A DNA stretch of 64,000 bases from Pseudomonas cavernae (GCF_003595175.1 NZ_CP032419.1:4526001-4590000); one strand, 5' to 3'; positions 8,459 through 18,668 are shown, counted from the stretch's first letter. Program-made: numbers and translations. Notes: generated by a model not told the origin, from the sequence alone.

Positions 8459-10141
8459 ATGCGCGATAAATCTGCTGCGACTTCCCTGCCCACCCCCGCC
8501 ACCTTGATGAATGTCCAGAATGCCGTGGTCGGCCTGCGCGGGCGCGATCTATTCTCCACCGTCCGCGGCCTGACCCTGCAGGGTATGCAGCATCCGCTGC
8601 GCAACACCAAGCACGCCCTGGCCCTGGGCAAACAGCTCGGCCGCGTGCTGCTCGGCGACACGCCGTACCAGCCCCACCCGAGCGACGCCCGCTTCGCCGA
8701 TCCGGCCTGGAGCCTCAACCCCTTCTACCGCCGCAGCCTGCAGGCCTACCTGGCCTGGCAGAAACAACTCACGCTATGGATCGACGAGAGCACCCCCAAC
8801 CCCGACGACCGCGCCCGCGCGCAGTTCATCGCCAGCCTGATCGGTGACGCCCTGGCGCCGTCCAACAGCCCGCTCAACCCGCTGGCGCTCAAGGAGCTGT
8901 TCAACAGCGGCGGCGGCAGCCTGATCAAAGGGGCCCGCCACCTGTACGACGACCTGCTGCACAACCACGGCCTACCCAGTCAGGTGAACAAGCAGGCCTT
9001 CGAGGTCGGCAAGAACCTCGCCACCACCGCCGGCTCGGTGGTGTTCCGCAACGAGCTACTGGAACTGATCCAATACCGACCGCTGAGCGAGAAGCAATAC
9101 CTCAAGCCGCTGCTGATCGTGCCGCCGCAGATCAACAAGTTCTACATCTTCGACCTCAGCACCGAGAAGAGCTTCGTCCAGTACGCGCTGAAGAACGGTC
9201 TGCAGGTATTCATGGTCAGCTGGCGCAACCCCGATGCGCGGCATCGCGAATGGGGCCTGTCGACCTATGTGCAGGCGCTGGAGGAGGCACTGGACGTGTG
9301 CCGCAGCATTACCGCCAGCAAGGATGTGCACCTGCTGGGCGCCTGCGCCGGTGGCCTGACCATGGCCGCGCTGCAGGGCCACCTGCAAGCCAAGCGCCAG
9401 CTGCGCAAGGTCGCCAGCGCCACCTATGCGGTGAGCCTGCTGGACTGCCAGATCGACAGCCCGGCAATGCTGTTCGCCGACGAGCAGACCCTCGAGGCAG
9501 CCAAGCGTCGCTCCTATCAGCAAGGCGTGCTGGACGGCCGCGACATGGCGCGGATCTTCGCCTGGATGCGCCCCAACGACCTGATCTGGAACTATTGGGT
9601 CAACAACTACCTGCTCGGCAAGCAGCCACCGGCGTTCGACATCCTCTACTGGAACAACGACAACACCCGCCTGCCGGCCGCCCTGCACGGCGACCTGCTC
9701 GACCTGTTCAAGCACAATCCGCTGACCCATCCCGGCGGCCTGGAGGTGTGCGGCACGCCGATCGACCTGCAGAAGGTCACGGTCGACAGCTTCAGCATCG
9801 CCGGCATCAACGACCACATCACCCCCTGGGACGCGGTCTACCGCTCGACCCTGCTGCTCGGCGGCGAACGCCGCTTCGTGCTGTCCAACGCCGGGCATAT
9901 CCAGGCCATTCTCAACCCGCCGGGCAACCCCAAGGCCAACTTCATCGAGAACGCCAAGCTCAGCGCCGACCCGCGCGCCTGGTACTACGACGCCAAGCAG
10001 AGCGCCGGCAGCTGGTGGCCCGAGTGGCTGAACTGGATCCAGGCGCGCGCCGGCGAGCAGCGCGAAACCCAACTGAGCATCGGCAACGCCCGCTACCCGG
10101 CGATGGAAGCCGCGCCCGGCACCTATGTGCATGTGCGCTGA
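8459..10141 (+). CDS. phaC2: Class II poly(3-hydroxyalkanoate) synthase 2
   Basis: Second PHA synthase, 560 residues, collinear with PhaC1 so that the triad falls at the same positions: Cys296 in GACAGG, Asp451 in GINDHITPW and His479 in NAGHIQ. Class II pairs differ modestly in monomer preference. ATG 8459 has GGAG at 8445-8448. The 192-base spacer after phaZ has no clear terminator, so read-through from phaC1-phaZ is possible alongside a separate promoter. phaD follows after 78 bases. Confidence 0.96.
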   Translation: MRDKSAATSLPTPATLMNVQNAVVGLRGRDLFSTVRGLTLQGMQHPLRNTKHALALGKQLGRVLLGDTPYQPHPSDARFADPAWSLNPFYRRSLQAYLAWQKQLTLWIDESTPNPDDRARAQFIASLIGDALAPSNSPLNPLALKELFNSGGGSLIKGARHLYDDLLHNHGLPSQVNKQAFEVGKNLATTAGSVVFRNELLELIQYRPLSEKQYLKPLLIVPPQINKFYIFDLSTEKSFVQYALKNGLQVFMVSWRNPDARHREWGLSTYVQALEEALDVCRSITASKDVHLLGACAGGLTMAALQGHLQAKRQLRKVASATYAVSLLDCQIDSPAMLFADEQTLEAAKRRSYQQGVLDGRDMARIFAWMRPNDLIWNYWVNNYLLGKQPPAFDILYWNNDNTRLPAALHGDLLDLFKHNPLTHPGGLEVCGTPIDLQKVTVDSFSIAGINDHITPWDAVYRSTLLLGGERRFVLSNAGHIQAILNPPGNPKANFIENAKLSADPRAWYYDAKQSAGSWWPEWLNWIQARAGEQRETQLSIGNARYPAMEAAPGTYVHVR

Positions 10142-10219
10142 ACAGCAGTGGCCACGCCTGGTCGGCGGTCATCCGACCAGTTACCTTCTGGCCATCGGCG
10201 GCCACCACAAGATCATGGC

Positions 10220-10834
10220 ATGAAGACCCGCGACCGCATCCTCGAGTGTGCCCTGCTGCTGTTCAACCAGCTCGGCGAGCCCAACGTCTCCACCCTGGAG
10301 ATCGCCAACGAACTGGATATCAGCCCCGGCAACCTGTACTACCACTTCCACGGCAAGGAGCCGCTGGTGCTCGAGCTGTTCGCCCGCTTCCAGGAAGAAA
10401 TGGCGCCGCTGCTCGACCCGCCCGCCGACGCGCGCCTGGGCGCCGAGGACTACTGGCTGTTCCTGCACCTGATCGTCGAGCGCCTGGCGCAGTACCGCTT
10501 CCTGTTCCAGGACCTGTCCAACCTGGCCGGGCGCCTGCCGAAACTGGCGCGCGGCATCCGCAGCTGGCTGAACGCCCTCAAGCGCACCCTCGCCGCCCTG
10601 CTCGCGCGCCTGAAGGCCGAGCGGCAGCTGACCAGCGATACCCGGGCCCTCGGCCTGCTGGTCGAGCAGATCACCCTGACCCTGCTGTTCTCCCTCGACT
10701 ACCAGCGCATCCTCGGCACCGACGGTGAAAGCCGGATAGTGGTGTACCAGGTGATGATGCTGGTCACCCCGCACCTGACCGCCGACTCGCGGCAGGCCGC
10801 CGAGCAACTAGCGCTGCGTTATCTGCAAGCCTGA
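10220..10834 (+). CDS. phaD: TetR-like transcriptional regulator PhaD
   Basis: 204-residue TetR-family regulator with an N-terminal helix-turn-helix (about residues 20-45: VSTLEIANELDISPG then NLYYHFHGKE) and an all-helical ligand-binding domain. In P. putida PhaD activates the phaI and phaC1 promoters and is thought to sense a beta-oxidation intermediate (known for the family). I chose ATG 10220 because MKTRDRILECAL is the conserved start; an upstream in-frame start at 10148 adds unrelated residues. The last forward gene of the pha block, it meets phaF tail to tail. Confidence 0.94.
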   Translation: MKTRDRILECALLLFNQLGEPNVSTLEIANELDISPGNLYYHFHGKEPLVLELFARFQEEMAPLLDPPADARLGAEDYWLFLHLIVERLAQYRFLFQDLSNLAGRLPKLARGIRSWLNALKRTLAALLARLKAERQLTSDTRALGLLVEQITLTLLFSLDYQRILGTDGESRIVVYQVMMLVTPHLTADSRQAAEQLALRYLQA

Positions 10835-10840
10835 AACGCA

Positions 10841-10865
10841 AACGCCCGGCGCTAGGCCGGGCGTT
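10841..10865. terminator. Bidirectional terminator between phaD and phaF
   Basis: A perfect 10-bp inverted repeat (AACGCCCGGC 10841-10850, GCCGGGCGTT 10856-10865) with a 5-base loop lies between convergent phaD and phaF stops. The T-tracts are short on both sides. Confidence 0.75.
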
Positions 10866-10881
10866 CTCGCTCCTGAAGCAC

Positions 10882-11697
10882 TCAGGACTGAGTGACAGGC
10901 GTCGTCGGCGCTGCGGTCGGAGCCGAAGCAGGAGTCGCAGCAGCTGCGGGAGCCGGAGCCGCCGGCGTCACCGCCGCGGCCACGGCCGGCTTGGCTGCCG
11001 GTTTCGCGGCAGCCTTGGCGGCCGGCTTAGCCGCAGGTTTGGCCGCTGGCTTGGCTGCCGGTTTCGCCGCCGCTTTGACAACAGGTTTGGCGACCGGTTT
11101 CGCAGCGGGCTTGCCCGCGGCCTTGGCGGCAGGTTTAACCGCCGGCTTGGCGGCTGGCTTCGCTGCGGGCTTGGCGGCTGCAACCTTGGCGGCCGGTTTG
11201 GCGGGCGCTTTCGCAGCCGGTTTCGCTGCAGCCTTGGCCGCCGGTTTGGCCGCTGCTTTCGCTGCCGGTTTGACCGACTTGGCGGAAACCCCGGTGAGCT
11301 TCTCGATCTGCTTGGTCAGAGCCTCCACCTTGCCGTGCAGATCCTTGACCTCATTGCGACTCGGTACACCCAGACGCGAGATGGCGCTATTCAGACGCTT
11401 GTCGAAGGCCTCTTCCAGCTCCTCCCACTTACCCAGGGCCAAGCCTTTCATTTCGGTGACCTTGGACTTGGCCGACTTGGCCGAGGACTTCACCGCACCG
11501 AACTGCTTGTCGACTCCGGTCTTGGCCAGCTTCTCGGCCTTTTCGCCGTCCGCCACCAAGGTGTCGAACAGCTTGCTGCCGTCCTTGCTGACCTTCGAGT
11601 AAGCACCCAATCCAGCCAGCCAGATTTGCCGAGAATATTTTTCAACCTCGCCAATCCAGGAGCTGCCTGGTTTCTCGGTTTTCTTTTTAGCAACCAT
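10882..11697 (-). CDS. phaF: PHA granule-associated phasin PhaF with histone-like tail
   Basis: A 271-residue two-part protein. The N-terminal phasin domain (about 1-140; SRQIWLAGLGAYSK, KWEELEEAFDKRL, leucine-rich coiled coil near the end) binds PHA granules. The C-terminal half (about 142-260) is made of AAKPAAK-type repeats like histone H1 and binds DNA non-specifically. In P. putida PhaF thereby helps granules segregate with the nucleoid. The repeats at 10968-11275 make this stretch prone to length change. Transcribed after phaI with a 10-base gap. Confidence 0.96.
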   Translation of the reverse strand: MVAKKKTEKPGSSWIGEVEKYSRQIWLAGLGAYSKVSKDGSKLFDTLVADGEKAEKLAKTGVDKQFGAVKSSAKSAKSKVTEMKGLALGKWEELEEAFDKRLNSAISRLGVPSRNEVKDLHGKVEALTKQIEKLTGVSAKSVKPAAKAAAKPAAKAAAKPAAKAPAKPAAKVAAAKPAAKPAAKPAVKPAAKAAGKPAAKPVAKPVVKAAAKPAAKPAAKPAAKPAAKAAAKPAAKPAVAAAVTPAAPAPAAAATPASAPTAAPTTPVTQS

Positions 11698-11707
11698 CCC
11701 GCTCTCC

Positions 11708-12139
11708 TTATTGAGTCTTAGCCACGCGTGCGAGCAACTCGTTCAACACATCCAGCTTAGCAGAGAGTGTTTCGACGTCCTGCCGCGAGGCGATACCGAA
11801 GCGATTGAGGGCACCGGAGACACGTTCATCGAAGGCCTTCTCGATCTTGTCGAAGCGGCTTTCGACCTTGTCCTTGATGCTGGTGACATTGCTCTTGACC
11901 ACATCGATCTGACTGTTGGCGGCTTCGACTTGTTCAGTCACCAGCTTCTTGCCTTGCTTCTCTACCGACTCGCCGGCCTTGACCAGCTCCTTCAGGTAGT
12001 CGGCACCTTCGTGCCCGGCCTTGGCATAAGCGCCCAGACCCGCCAGCCAGATCTGCCGGCCGTAGTGTTTGACATCGGTCAGCAGGGTGGATTTGCTGGC
12101 GACTTTTGCCACTTTCTTCTTCACGGCGACTTTCGACAT
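11708..12139 (-). CDS. phaI: PHA granule-associated phasin PhaI
   Basis: 143-residue phasin sharing the N-terminal domain of PhaF (YGRQIWLAGLGAYAKAGHEG here; SRQIWLAGLGAYSK in PhaF) but lacking the DNA-binding tail. It coats PHA granules. I chose ATG 12139 (GAGGTG upstream) giving MSKVAVKKKVAK; the frame is open to 12223, but those residues are not phasin-like. First gene of phaI-phaF, divergently placed from ubiE with the small granule-region gene between them. The 107-base spacer upstream probably holds its promoter; I see no strong consensus there. Confidence 0.95.
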   Translation of the reverse strand: MSKVAVKKKVAKVASKSTLLTDVKHYGRQIWLAGLGAYAKAGHEGADYLKELVKAGESVEKQGKKLVTEQVEAANSQIDVVKSNVTSIKDKVESRFDKIEKAFDERVSGALNRFGIASRQDVETLSAKLDVLNELLARVAKTQ

Positions 12140-12246
12140 GCTGCACCTCACGTTCTCAAGTTTGAGCAAACGCCCACGGATTGCAGGCTTGAGGGCAAGG
12201 TAGCGGGGAAAATTAGAATTCACATACTAGTCACGAAAGTCGGCTC

Positions 12247-12522
12247 TCAAGCGAGCTTCTCGTCCAAGGTCTGCTCGATCTCGCGCTTGATCGGCCCGCT
12301 CATGGCCGACAGCAGCAAGCCCAGCTTCAGCTCGACACGCACGCGGTCCTCACCGACTTCGATCTTGCCGTCGGCGCCGCTGCGCTTGAACTCCAGGGTG
12401 TCGCCGTTCCAGCGGTAGCTGACCTGATATTCCTTGGCCAGGCGCTCGGCCAGTTGTTCGGCCTTGGCGCGGGCGGCGGCGCGGCCGAGGGAATGGGAAC
12501 GTTCGACGTTGATGCGGGCCAT
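12247..12522 (-). CDS. Polyhydroxyalkanoic acid system family protein (PHA_gran_rgn)
   Basis: 91-residue protein of the family found next to PHA granule genes (PF09650/TIGR02610). It starts [22 protein letters not shown] and has the conserved stretch [18 protein letters not shown], then [16 protein letters not shown] near the end. The function is not established; the constant linkage to phasin genes suggests a granule or PHA role. I chose ATG 12522; an upstream in-frame start (12552) adds ten residues. Confidence 0.88.
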   Translation of the reverse strand: MARINVERSHSLGRAAARAKAEQLAERLAKEYQVSYRWNGDTLEFKRSGADGKIEVGEDRVRVELKLGLLLSAMSGPIKREIEQTLDEKLA

Positions 12523-12653
12523 GGCGGACTCCTGACTGCGGCCGGTGGTCACGCGACTATATCAGGCCCGCCGCCAGCAGGCCCGGCGGGCCGCCAAGAC
12601 AAAGCAGGCCCGCGGGATTAGAATGGCCGGCACTTTCTTTCGGTGGCAGCGAT

Positions 12654-13424
12654 ATGAACGATCCGCGCAAAGGCAGCGATGCCGAACCTAGCACCCACTT
12701 CGGTTACCAGAACGTGCCGGAAAGCCAGAAGGCCGGGAAGGTCGCCGAGGTGTTCCATTCGGTGGCGGCCAAGTACGACCTGATGAACGACCTGATGTCC
12801 GCCGGCGTGCACCGCTTGTGGAAGCGTTTCACCATCGAGCTGTCCGGCGTGCGTCCGGGCAATCGCGTGCTCGACATCGCCGGCGGTACCGGTGACCTGA
12901 CCCGCCAGTTCTCGCGCCTGGTCGGCCCGACCGGCGAGGTGGTGCTGGCCGACATCAACGCCTCGATGCTCATGGTCGGCCGCGACAAGCTGCTCGACAG
13001 CGGCGTGTCCGGCAATGTCAGCTTCGTCCAGGCCGACGCCGAGAAGCTGCCGTTCCCCGACAACCACTTCGACTGCGTGACCATCGCCTTCGGCCTGCGC
13101 AACGTGACGCACAAGGACGACGCCCTGCGCTCCATGCTGCGGGTGCTCAAGCCGGGCGGGCGCCTGCTGGTGCTGGAATTCTCCAAGCCGACCAGCAGCC
13201 TGCTGGCCAAGGCCTACGACGCCTACTCCTTCAGCCTGCTGCCGCTGATGGGCAAGCTGATCACCAACGACGCCGACAGCTACCGCTATCTGGCCGAGTC
13301 GATCCGCATGCACCCGGACCAGGAAAGCCTGAAGGCGATGATGGTCGAGGCCGGCTTCGACCGCGTCAGCTACCACAACATGACCGGCGGCATCGTCGCC
13401 CTGCATCGCGGCATCAAGCCCTGA
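12654..13424 (+). CDS. ubiE: Bifunctional demethylmenaquinone/2-methoxy-6-polyprenyl-benzoquinol methyltransferase
   Basis: C-methyltransferase of ubiquinone synthesis, 256 residues, SAM-dependent. Motif I is [12 protein letters not shown]. Family signatures [18 protein letters not shown] near the start, [13 protein letters not shown], and the [11 protein letters not shown] region support UbiE rather than a generic methyltransferase. It begins a forward run; its stop overlaps the ubiJ start by one base (TGATG), implying coupled translation. Confidence 0.97.
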   Translation: MNDPRKGSDAEPSTHFGYQNVPESQKAGKVAEVFHSVAAKYDLMNDLMSAGVHRLWKRFTIELSGVRPGNRVLDIAGGTGDLTRQFSRLVGPTGEVVLADINASMLMVGRDKLLDSGVSGNVSFVQADAEKLPFPDNHFDCVTIAFGLRNVTHKDDALRSMLRVLKPGGRLLVLEFSKPTSSLLAKAYDAYSFSLLPLMGKLITNDADSYRYLAESIRMHPDQESLKAMMVEAGFDRVSYHNMTGGIVALHRGIKP

Positions 13425-14047
13425 TGCTGACCCAGGCCGTGCTGGCCGGCGTCGAGCTCGGCCTCAATCGCGTATTGCGCCTGGACGCCACGGCCCTGCC
13501 GCGGCTCGATGCGCTGAGCGGCCGGGTCATCGCCGTCGACTGCCAGAGCCCGGCCGTGCAGCTGTTCATCCTACCCTCAGGTGATGGTCTGCAACTTGCC
13601 GCGCACTGGGAGGCGCCCGCCGACTGCCGCCTGCGCGCGCCGGCCGGTAGCCTGCTGCGCCTGGCCCTGAGCAAGGACAAGAGCGCCGTGCTGCACAGTC
13701 CAGAGGTCGAGTTGGACGGTGACAGCGCGCTGCTGCTGGAACTCGCCGGCATCCTCCAGGACCTCGAGCTGGACTGGGAATACGAGCTGTCGCGCTGGCT
13801 CGGCCCACTCGCCACCCAGCTGCTCGCCGGCCACCTGAAGCTGCGCGCGCGCCTGCTCGGCCATGGCCTCGACAGCCTGCGCCTGAGCCTCACCGACTTC
13901 CTCAGCGAGGAATCGCGCAGCCTGGTCGGTCAAGCGGAAGCCGAGGCACGCTTCGCCGAACTGGATCGGCTCAAGCTGGCTCTCGACCGCCTCGACGCCC
14001 GCATCGAACTACTCTCCATCAAACTCCAACCCAGCGATCCCGCATGA
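13424..14047 (+). CDS. ubiJ: Ubiquinone biosynthesis accessory factor UbiJ (SCP2 domain)
   Basis: 207-residue accessory protein with an N-terminal SCP2 lipid-binding domain (about 15-115; [12 protein letters not shown] and [17 protein letters not shown]) and a C-terminal helical coiled coil (about 165-200). UbiJ, with UbiK, holds the hydrophobic Ubi metabolon intermediates (established in E. coli). The ubiE-ubiJ-ubiB order, with a one-base overlap upstream and a four-base overlap downstream, is the standard arrangement. Confidence 0.92.
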   Translation: MLTQAVLAGVELGLNRVLRLDATALPRLDALSGRVIAVDCQSPAVQLFILPSGDGLQLAAHWEAPADCRLRAPAGSLLRLALSKDKSAVLHSPEVELDGDSALLLELAGILQDLELDWEYELSRWLGPLATQLLAGHLKLRARLLGHGLDSLRLSLTDFLSEESRSLVGQAEAEARFAELDRLKLALDRLDARIELLSIKLQPSDPA

Positions 14048-15651
14048 AGCTGCTTGCCGTCCGCCGTCTGCTGCGTATCCAGAATGTGGTCATCCGCTAT
14101 CGCCTCGACGACCTGCTGTTCAGCCTGCCGCTGCCCTGGTGGCTCGCCGCGTTGCGCTTCGCCCTGCCCTGGCGCTGGCTGCCGCGCAAGCCGCTGCAAC
14201 TGACCCGCGGCGAATGCCTGCGCCTGGCGCTGCAGGACCTCGGGCCGATCTTCATCAAGTTCGGCCAACTGCTGTCGACCCGCCGCGACCTGCTGCCGCC
14301 GGACATCGCCGACGAGCTGGCCAAGCTGCAGGACCAAGTCCCGCCCTTCGATCCCGAGCACTCGCTGGCGCTGATCGAGGAACAGCTGGGCGCCAAGGTC
14401 AGCAGCCTGTTCGCCCGCTTCGACAGCCAGCCACTGGCTTCGGCCTCGGTCGCCCAAGTGCATGCCGCGCAGTTGAAGAGCGGCGAGGAAGTGGTGATCA
14501 AGGTGATCCGCCCGAACCTCAGGCCGGTGATCCGCGCCGACCTCGCCTGGCTGTTCCTGCTCGCCAAGCTGTCCGAACGCATCTCCACCGAAGCGCGGCG
14601 CCTGCACCCGGTGGAAGTGGTCAGCGACTACGAGAAGACCATCTACGACGAGCTCGACCTGCTGCGCGAGGCGGCCAACGCCAGCCAGCTGCGGCGCAAC
14701 TTCGAGGGTTCTCCACTGCTCTACGTGCCCCAGGTGTATTGGGACCTGTGCCGGCCCAAGGTGCTGGTGATGGAGCGCATCTACGGCGTGCCGGTGACCG
14801 ACCTGGCCAGCCTCGCCGACCAGCGCACCAACATGAAGGTGCTGGCCGAACGCGGCGTGGAAATCTTCTTCACCCAGGTGTTCCGTGACAGCTTCTTCCA
14901 CGCCGACATGCACCCCGGCAACATCTTCGTCAGCACCCGCACGCCCTGGAGCCCGCAGTACATAGCCATCGACTGCGGCATCGTCGGCAGCCTCACCCCC
15001 GAGGACCAGGACTACCTGGCGCGCAACCTGATCGCCTTCTTCAAGCGCGACTACCGCAAGGTCGCGCAACTGCACATCGATTCCGGTTGGGTGCCGGCGG
15101 AAACCCGGGTCAACGATTTCGAGGCGGCGATCCGCACCGTCTGCGAACCGATCTTCGAGCGGCCGCTGAAGGACATCTCCTTCGCCCAGTTGCTGCTGCG
15201 CCTGTTCCAGACCGCGCGGCGCTTCAACATGGAGATCCAGCCGCAGCTGGTGCTGCTGCAGAAGACCCTGCTGAACATCGAGGGCCTGGGCCGCCAGCTG
15301 TATCCCGACCTCGATCTGTGGAGCACCGCGGCGCCGTTCCTCGAGCGCTGGATGCGCGAACGGGTCAGCCCCAAGCAGCTGCTGCACAACCTGCAGAGCC
15401 AGGTCGAGCAGGTGCCGCACCTGGCCAACATGACCCGCGACCTGCTCGAGCGCCTGTCGCAGCCGCCTGCCGCAGCCGCGCCGGCGCCCATCCACGCAGG
15501 CCGCGACGCCTGGGCTCTGCGCCTGACCGGCGCGGCGCTGCTGGCCGGCAGCGCCGCCGTGGCCGCTGCCACTGGCGCGCTTATCAGTCTGAGCGCCTGG
15601 CCGGTGTGGTTGATGGGCGCGGCCGGGCTGTATCTGATCCTGCGCCGATAG
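14044..15651 (+). CDS. ubiB: Atypical kinase/ATPase UbiB of ubiquinone biosynthesis
   Basis: 535-residue member of the ABC1/ADCK/UbiB family. The KxGQ motif ([11 protein letters not shown], about residue 72) and the Ala-rich loop ([10 protein letters not shown]) are both present, followed by the kinase-like core ([28 protein letters not shown]). The C-terminus carries two hydrophobic helices (about 490-532) for membrane anchoring. UbiB has ATPase activity thought to extract CoQ precursors from the membrane. ATG overlaps the ubiJ stop (ATGA). Confidence 0.97.
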   Translation: MKLLAVRRLLRIQNVVIRYRLDDLLFSLPLPWWLAALRFALPWRWLPRKPLQLTRGECLRLALQDLGPIFIKFGQLLSTRRDLLPPDIADELAKLQDQVPPFDPEHSLALIEEQLGAKVSSLFARFDSQPLASASVAQVHAAQLKSGEEVVIKVIRPNLRPVIRADLAWLFLLAKLSERISTEARRLHPVEVVSDYEKTIYDELDLLREAANASQLRRNFEGSPLLYVPQVYWDLCRPKVLVMERIYGVPVTDLASLADQRTNMKVLAERGVEIFFTQVFRDSFFHADMHPGNIFVSTRTPWSPQYIAIDCGIVGSLTPEDQDYLARNLIAFFKRDYRKVAQLHIDSGWVPAETRVNDFEAAIRTVCEPIFERPLKDISFAQLLLRLFQTARRFNMEIQPQLVLLQKTLLNIEGLGRQLYPDLDLWSTAAPFLERWMRERVSPKQLLHNLQSQVEQVPHLANMTRDLLERLSQPPAAAAPAPIHAGRDAWALRLTGAALLAGSAAVAAATGALISLSAWPVWLMGAAGLYLILRR

Positions 15652-15774
15652 CCAGTCAGCGCCGCGACTGGCACACTTGGCAGAATCTATTAGCACTGCC
15701 GATAACGCACTGACCCGCAGGGGAAGCGACGTCTCTGCCCCTGCCCTCCAAGGCCCACCCGGGCGGAAGTACCG

Positions 15775-16176
15775 ATGACTGATTGGCTCGATGACATCAA
15801 CTGGAACAGCGACGGCCTGGTGCCGGCGATCGCCCAGGACCATAAGACCGGCCGCGTGCTGATGATGGCCTGGATGAACCGCGAGGCGCTGACCCTGACC
15901 GCCACCGAACAGCGCGCCATCTATTGGTCGCGTTCACGCGGCAAACTGTGGCGCAAGGGCGAGGAGTCCGGCCATGTGCAGAAACTCCACGAGCTGCGCC
16001 TTGACTGTGACGCCGACGTGGTCATTCTGCTGGTCGAGCAGCTCGGCGGCATCGCCTGCCATACCGGCCGCGAGAGCTGCTTCTATCGGGTCTACGCCGA
16101 CGGCGCTTGGCAAACCGTCGACCCGGTGCTCAAGGACCCGCACGCCATCTATCAGGGAGGCCACCCGCATGAGTGA
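15775..16176 (+). CDS. hisI: Phosphoribosyl-AMP cyclohydrolase
   Basis: 133-residue enzyme that opens the purine ring of PR-AMP, the third step of histidine synthesis. Signature stretches are [31 protein letters not shown] and the metal-site region [14 protein letters not shown] with [11 protein letters not shown]. Here hisI and hisE are separate genes, unlike the fused enterobacterial HisIE, and overlap by eight bases. The remaining his genes in this window (hisB, H, A, F) are at 51-54 kb. Confidence 0.97.
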   Translation: MTDWLDDINWNSDGLVPAIAQDHKTGRVLMMAWMNREALTLTATEQRAIYWSRSRGKLWRKGEESGHVQKLHELRLDCDADVVILLVEQLGGIACHTGRESCFYRVYADGAWQTVDPVLKDPHAIYQGGHPHE

Positions 16177-16504
16177 CACCCTCACCCGCCTGGCCGAAGT
16201 GCTCGAAGCGCGCAAAGGCGCCGCCCCCGACAGCTCCTACGTGGCCAGCCTGTACCACAAGGGCCTGAACAAGATTCTGGAAAAACTCGGTGAGGAAGCG
16301 GTGGAAACCATCCTCGCCGCCAAGGATGCCGCCGTCAGTGGCGACAGCAGCGACCTGATCTACGAAACCGCCGACCTGTGGTTCCACAGCCTGGTCATGC
16401 TCGCCGCCCTCGGCCAGCATCCGCAGGCGGTGCTGGACGAACTGGATCGGCGCTTCGGGCTGTCCGGGCACGCCGAGAAGGCCGCCCGCAACCCTTCGGC
16501 TTAA
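16169..16504 (+). CDS. hisE: Phosphoribosyl-ATP pyrophosphatase
   Basis: 111-residue all-alpha NTP pyrophosphohydrolase catalysing the second step of histidine synthesis. Motifs: [26 protein letters not shown] (split here as [10 protein letters not shown] and [10 protein letters not shown]) and [13 protein letters not shown], carrying the EExxE and metal-binding acids of the MazG-like fold. I chose ATG 16169, which lies inside the hisI end and gives [16 protein letters not shown]; the open frame further upstream is a shadow of hisI. tatA follows after 22 bases. Confidence 0.95.
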   Translation: MSDTLTRLAEVLEARKGAAPDSSYVASLYHKGLNKILEKLGEEAVETILAAKDAAVSGDSSDLIYETADLWFHSLVMLAALGQHPQAVLDELDRRFGLSGHAEKAARNPSA

Positions 16505-16526
16505 CGCAGTCACAGAGGAAAACAGC

Positions 16527-16772
16527 ATGGGCATTTTTGACTGGAAACACTGGGTCGTCATTCTGATCGTCGTCGTCCTGGTGTTCGGCACCAAGAAACT
16601 CAAGAACCTCGGCTCCGACCTCGGCGAAACCATCAAGGGGTTCCGCAAGGCGATGAACGAGGAAGAGAACAAACCCGCCGAGCCGCCGGTGCAACCAGGC
16701 GCGCCGCTGAACCCGCCGCACACCATCGATGCCCAGGCGCAGAAGGTCGAAGAGCCGGCGCGCAAGGACTGA
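16527..16772 (+). CDS. tatA: Sec-independent translocase subunit TatA
   Basis: 81 residues: one N-terminal membrane helix (about 8-22, [14 protein letters not shown]), the [10 protein letters not shown] hinge, then an amphipathic helix ([13 protein letters not shown]) and an acidic/proline tail. TatA multimers form the pore that exports folded proteins. First gene of tatABC; a GAGGAAA ribosome site precedes it. Confidence 0.97.
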   Translation: MGIFDWKHWVVILIVVVLVFGTKKLKNLGSDLGETIKGFRKAMNEEENKPAEPPVQPGAPLNPPHTIDAQAQKVEEPARKD

Positions 16773-16775
16773 GTC

Positions 16776-17162
16776 ATGTTCGGGATCAGCTTCGGCGAAC
16801 TACTGCTGGTCGGCCTGATCGCCCTGTTGGTGCTCGGCCCCGAGCGCCTGCCTGGTGCGGCACGTACCGCCGGACTGTGGATCGGCCGGCTGAAGCGCAG
16901 CTTCAATGCGATCAAGCAGGAAGTGGAGCGCGAGATCGGTGCCGACGAGATTCGCCGGCAGCTGCACAACGAGAACATCATGGCCCTCGAACAGCAGGCC
17001 AAGAACCTGATCGCACCGCCGCCCGCTACCGCCGAGTCCGCCGGGCCGGCCAGCGCCGCTGCGGCCGCGCCTGAAACCGCCGTACCCGCCAGCCCGACGA
17101 GTCCTGAGGCCGGCCAAACCGCGCCCAGCCCCGACCTGCAACAACCGCCGCGAACCCCATGA
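16776..17162 (+). CDS. tatB: Sec-independent translocase subunit TatB
   Basis: 128 residues with an N-terminal helix (about 6-21, [16 protein letters not shown]), the conserved GPERLP hinge, an amphipathic helix ([19 protein letters not shown]), and a disordered Ala/Pro-rich tail. TatB with TatC recognises the twin-arginine signal. Three bases after tatA; overlaps tatC by four bases. Confidence 0.96.
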   Translation: MFGISFGELLLVGLIALLVLGPERLPGAARTAGLWIGRLKRSFNAIKQEVEREIGADEIRRQLHNENIMALEQQAKNLIAPPPATAESAGPASAAAAAPETAVPASPTSPEAGQTAPSPDLQQPPRTP

Positions 17163-17947
17163 GCGACCAGAAGCCGGAACTCGACCAGGAAATGCCGCTG
17201 GTCTCGCACCTCACCGAACTGCGTACCCGTCTGCTGCGCTGCGTGGCGGCGGTGTTCCTGATCTTCGCCGGGCTGTTCTACTTCGCCCAGAAGATCTACA
17301 CCCTGGTGTCGGCGCCGTTGCGCCAGTACCTGCCGGAAGGCGCGACGATGATCGCCACCGACGTCGCCTCGCCGTTCCTCACCCCGTTCAAGCTGACCAT
17401 GGTGGTGGCGCTGTTCCTCGCCATGCCGGTGATCCTCCACCAGATCTGGGGCTTCATCGCCCCCGGCCTGTACAAGCACGAGAAGCGCATCGCCGTGCCG
17501 CTGCTGGTCTCCAGCATCATCCTGTTCTACGGCGGCATGGCCTTCGCCTACTTCCTGGTGTTCCCGATGATCTTCCACTTCTTCGCCAGCGTGACGCCGG
17601 AAGGCGTGGCGATGATGACGGACATCTCGAGCTACCTCGACTTCGTCATGACCCTGTTCTTCGCCTTCGGCGTGGCCTTCGAGATTCCGGTGGCGGTGGT
17701 GCTGCTGATCTGGATCGGCGTGGTCGACGTCGCCTACCTGCGCAAGATCCGCCCCTACGTGGTGATCGGCTGCTTCGTGGTCGGCATGGTCCTCACCCCG
17801 CCGGACATCTTCTCGCAGACCATGCTGGCGGTGCCGATGTGGCTGCTGTTCGAGCTTGGCATCCTCGCCGGCAGCCTGGTGCGCAAGCGCGGCGAGGAGC
17901 AGGCCGACGAGCCGCCGGAAGACCAGCCGCCCGCCGTGCAACCGTGA
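17159..17947 (+). CDS. tatC: Sec-independent translocase subunit TatC
   Basis: 262-residue polytopic membrane protein with six predicted helices. Characteristic features are the N-terminal [15 protein letters not shown], the FLTPFKLTM loop, the HEKR loop after the second helix, and [11 protein letters not shown] before the last helices. It binds the RR signal peptide. The stop shares four bases (GTGA) with the GTG start of rsmE. Confidence 0.97.
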   Translation: MSDQKPELDQEMPLVSHLTELRTRLLRCVAAVFLIFAGLFYFAQKIYTLVSAPLRQYLPEGATMIATDVASPFLTPFKLTMVVALFLAMPVILHQIWGFIAPGLYKHEKRIAVPLLVSSIILFYGGMAFAYFLVFPMIFHFFASVTPEGVAMMTDISSYLDFVMTLFFAFGVAFEIPVAVVLLIWIGVVDVAYLRKIRPYVVIGCFVVGMVLTPPDIFSQTMLAVPMWLLFELGILAGSLVRKRGEEQADEPPEDQPPAVQP

Positions 17948-18651
17948 ACCTGCTGCTGCTGGAAGACGCCGACTTCGTCGCGGCGGACCGGGCGATCCTG
18001 CGCGACCGCCGCCTCAAGCACCTGCACGAGGTGCATCAGGCCGCCAGCGGTGACCGCCTGCGCGTCGGCCGCCTCAACGGCCTGATGGGCAGCGGCACGT
18101 TGTTGCGCCTGGACGCCACGGAAGCCGAGCTGCAGCTGCAGTTCGACCAGCCGCCACCGGCCAAGCTGCCGCTGACCCTGCTGCTGGCCCTGCCGCGGCC
18201 GAAGATGCTCAAGCGCATCCTGCAGACCGTCGCCGCCATGGGCGTGCCGCGGCTGGTGCTGCTGAACAGCTATCGGGTGGAAAAGAGCTTCTGGCAGACG
18301 CCCTTCCTCGAACCGGCGGCGCTTCGCGAGCAGCTGATCCTCGGCCTGGAACAGGCGCGCGATACGGTACTGCCCGAGGTGCTCATCGAGAAGCGCTTCA
18401 AGCCATTCGTCGAAGACCGCCTACCGGCCATCGCCGCGGAGACCCTCGGCCTGGTCGGCCACCCCGGCGACTACCCGCCCTGCCCGCGCGCAGTGGAACA
18501 GGCGGTGACCCTGGCCATCGGCCCGGAAGGCGGCTGGATTCCCTACGAGGTGGACAAGCTGCGCGAGGCCGGCCTACAGCCTGTGCAGCTCGGCGCGCGC
18601 ATCCTGCGCGTCGAGACCGCCGTTCCGGTGCTATTGGCACGACTGTTCTGA
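17944..18651 (+). CDS. rsmE: 16S rRNA (uracil(1498)-N3)-methyltransferase
   Basis: 235-residue SPOUT methyltransferase. The trefoil-knot SAM site is seen as [17 protein letters not shown] and [12 protein letters not shown] at the C-terminus; the N-terminal PUA-like domain contains [13 protein letters not shown] chose GTG 17944, overlapping the tatC stop, because [16 protein letters not shown] is the family start; the frame is open further upstream inside tatC. Last gene of the ubiE-rsmE forward run; a palindromic repeat lies just downstream. Confidence 0.95.
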   Translation: MNLLLLEDADFVAADRAILRDRRLKHLHEVHQAASGDRLRVGRLNGLMGSGTLLRLDATEAELQLQFDQPPPAKLPLTLLLALPRPKMLKRILQTVAAMGVPRLVLLNSYRVEKSFWQTPFLEPAALREQLILGLEQARDTVLPEVLIEKRFKPFVEDRLPAIAAETLGLVGHPGDYPPCPRAVEQAVTLAIGPEGGWIPYEVDKLREAGLQPVQLGARILRVETAVPVLLARLF

Positions 18652-18668
18652 GCCTCGGCCCGCTTTCC

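Noticed and set aside
10892-11602. Forward Ala/Gly-rich frame opposite phaF
   Set aside because: It arises from reading the AAKPAA repeats on the other strand; no gene features.
13930-15843. Long reverse-strand open frame opposite ubiB (637 codons)
   Set aside because: It is a GC-rich antisense shadow: composition is dominated by Ala, Gly, Gln, His and Val, it has no domain or ribosome site, and ubiB on the other strand is certain.
16130-17941. 603-codon reverse frame across hisE-tatABC
   Set aside because: His/Asp/Gly-rich shadow over four certain genes on the forward strand.
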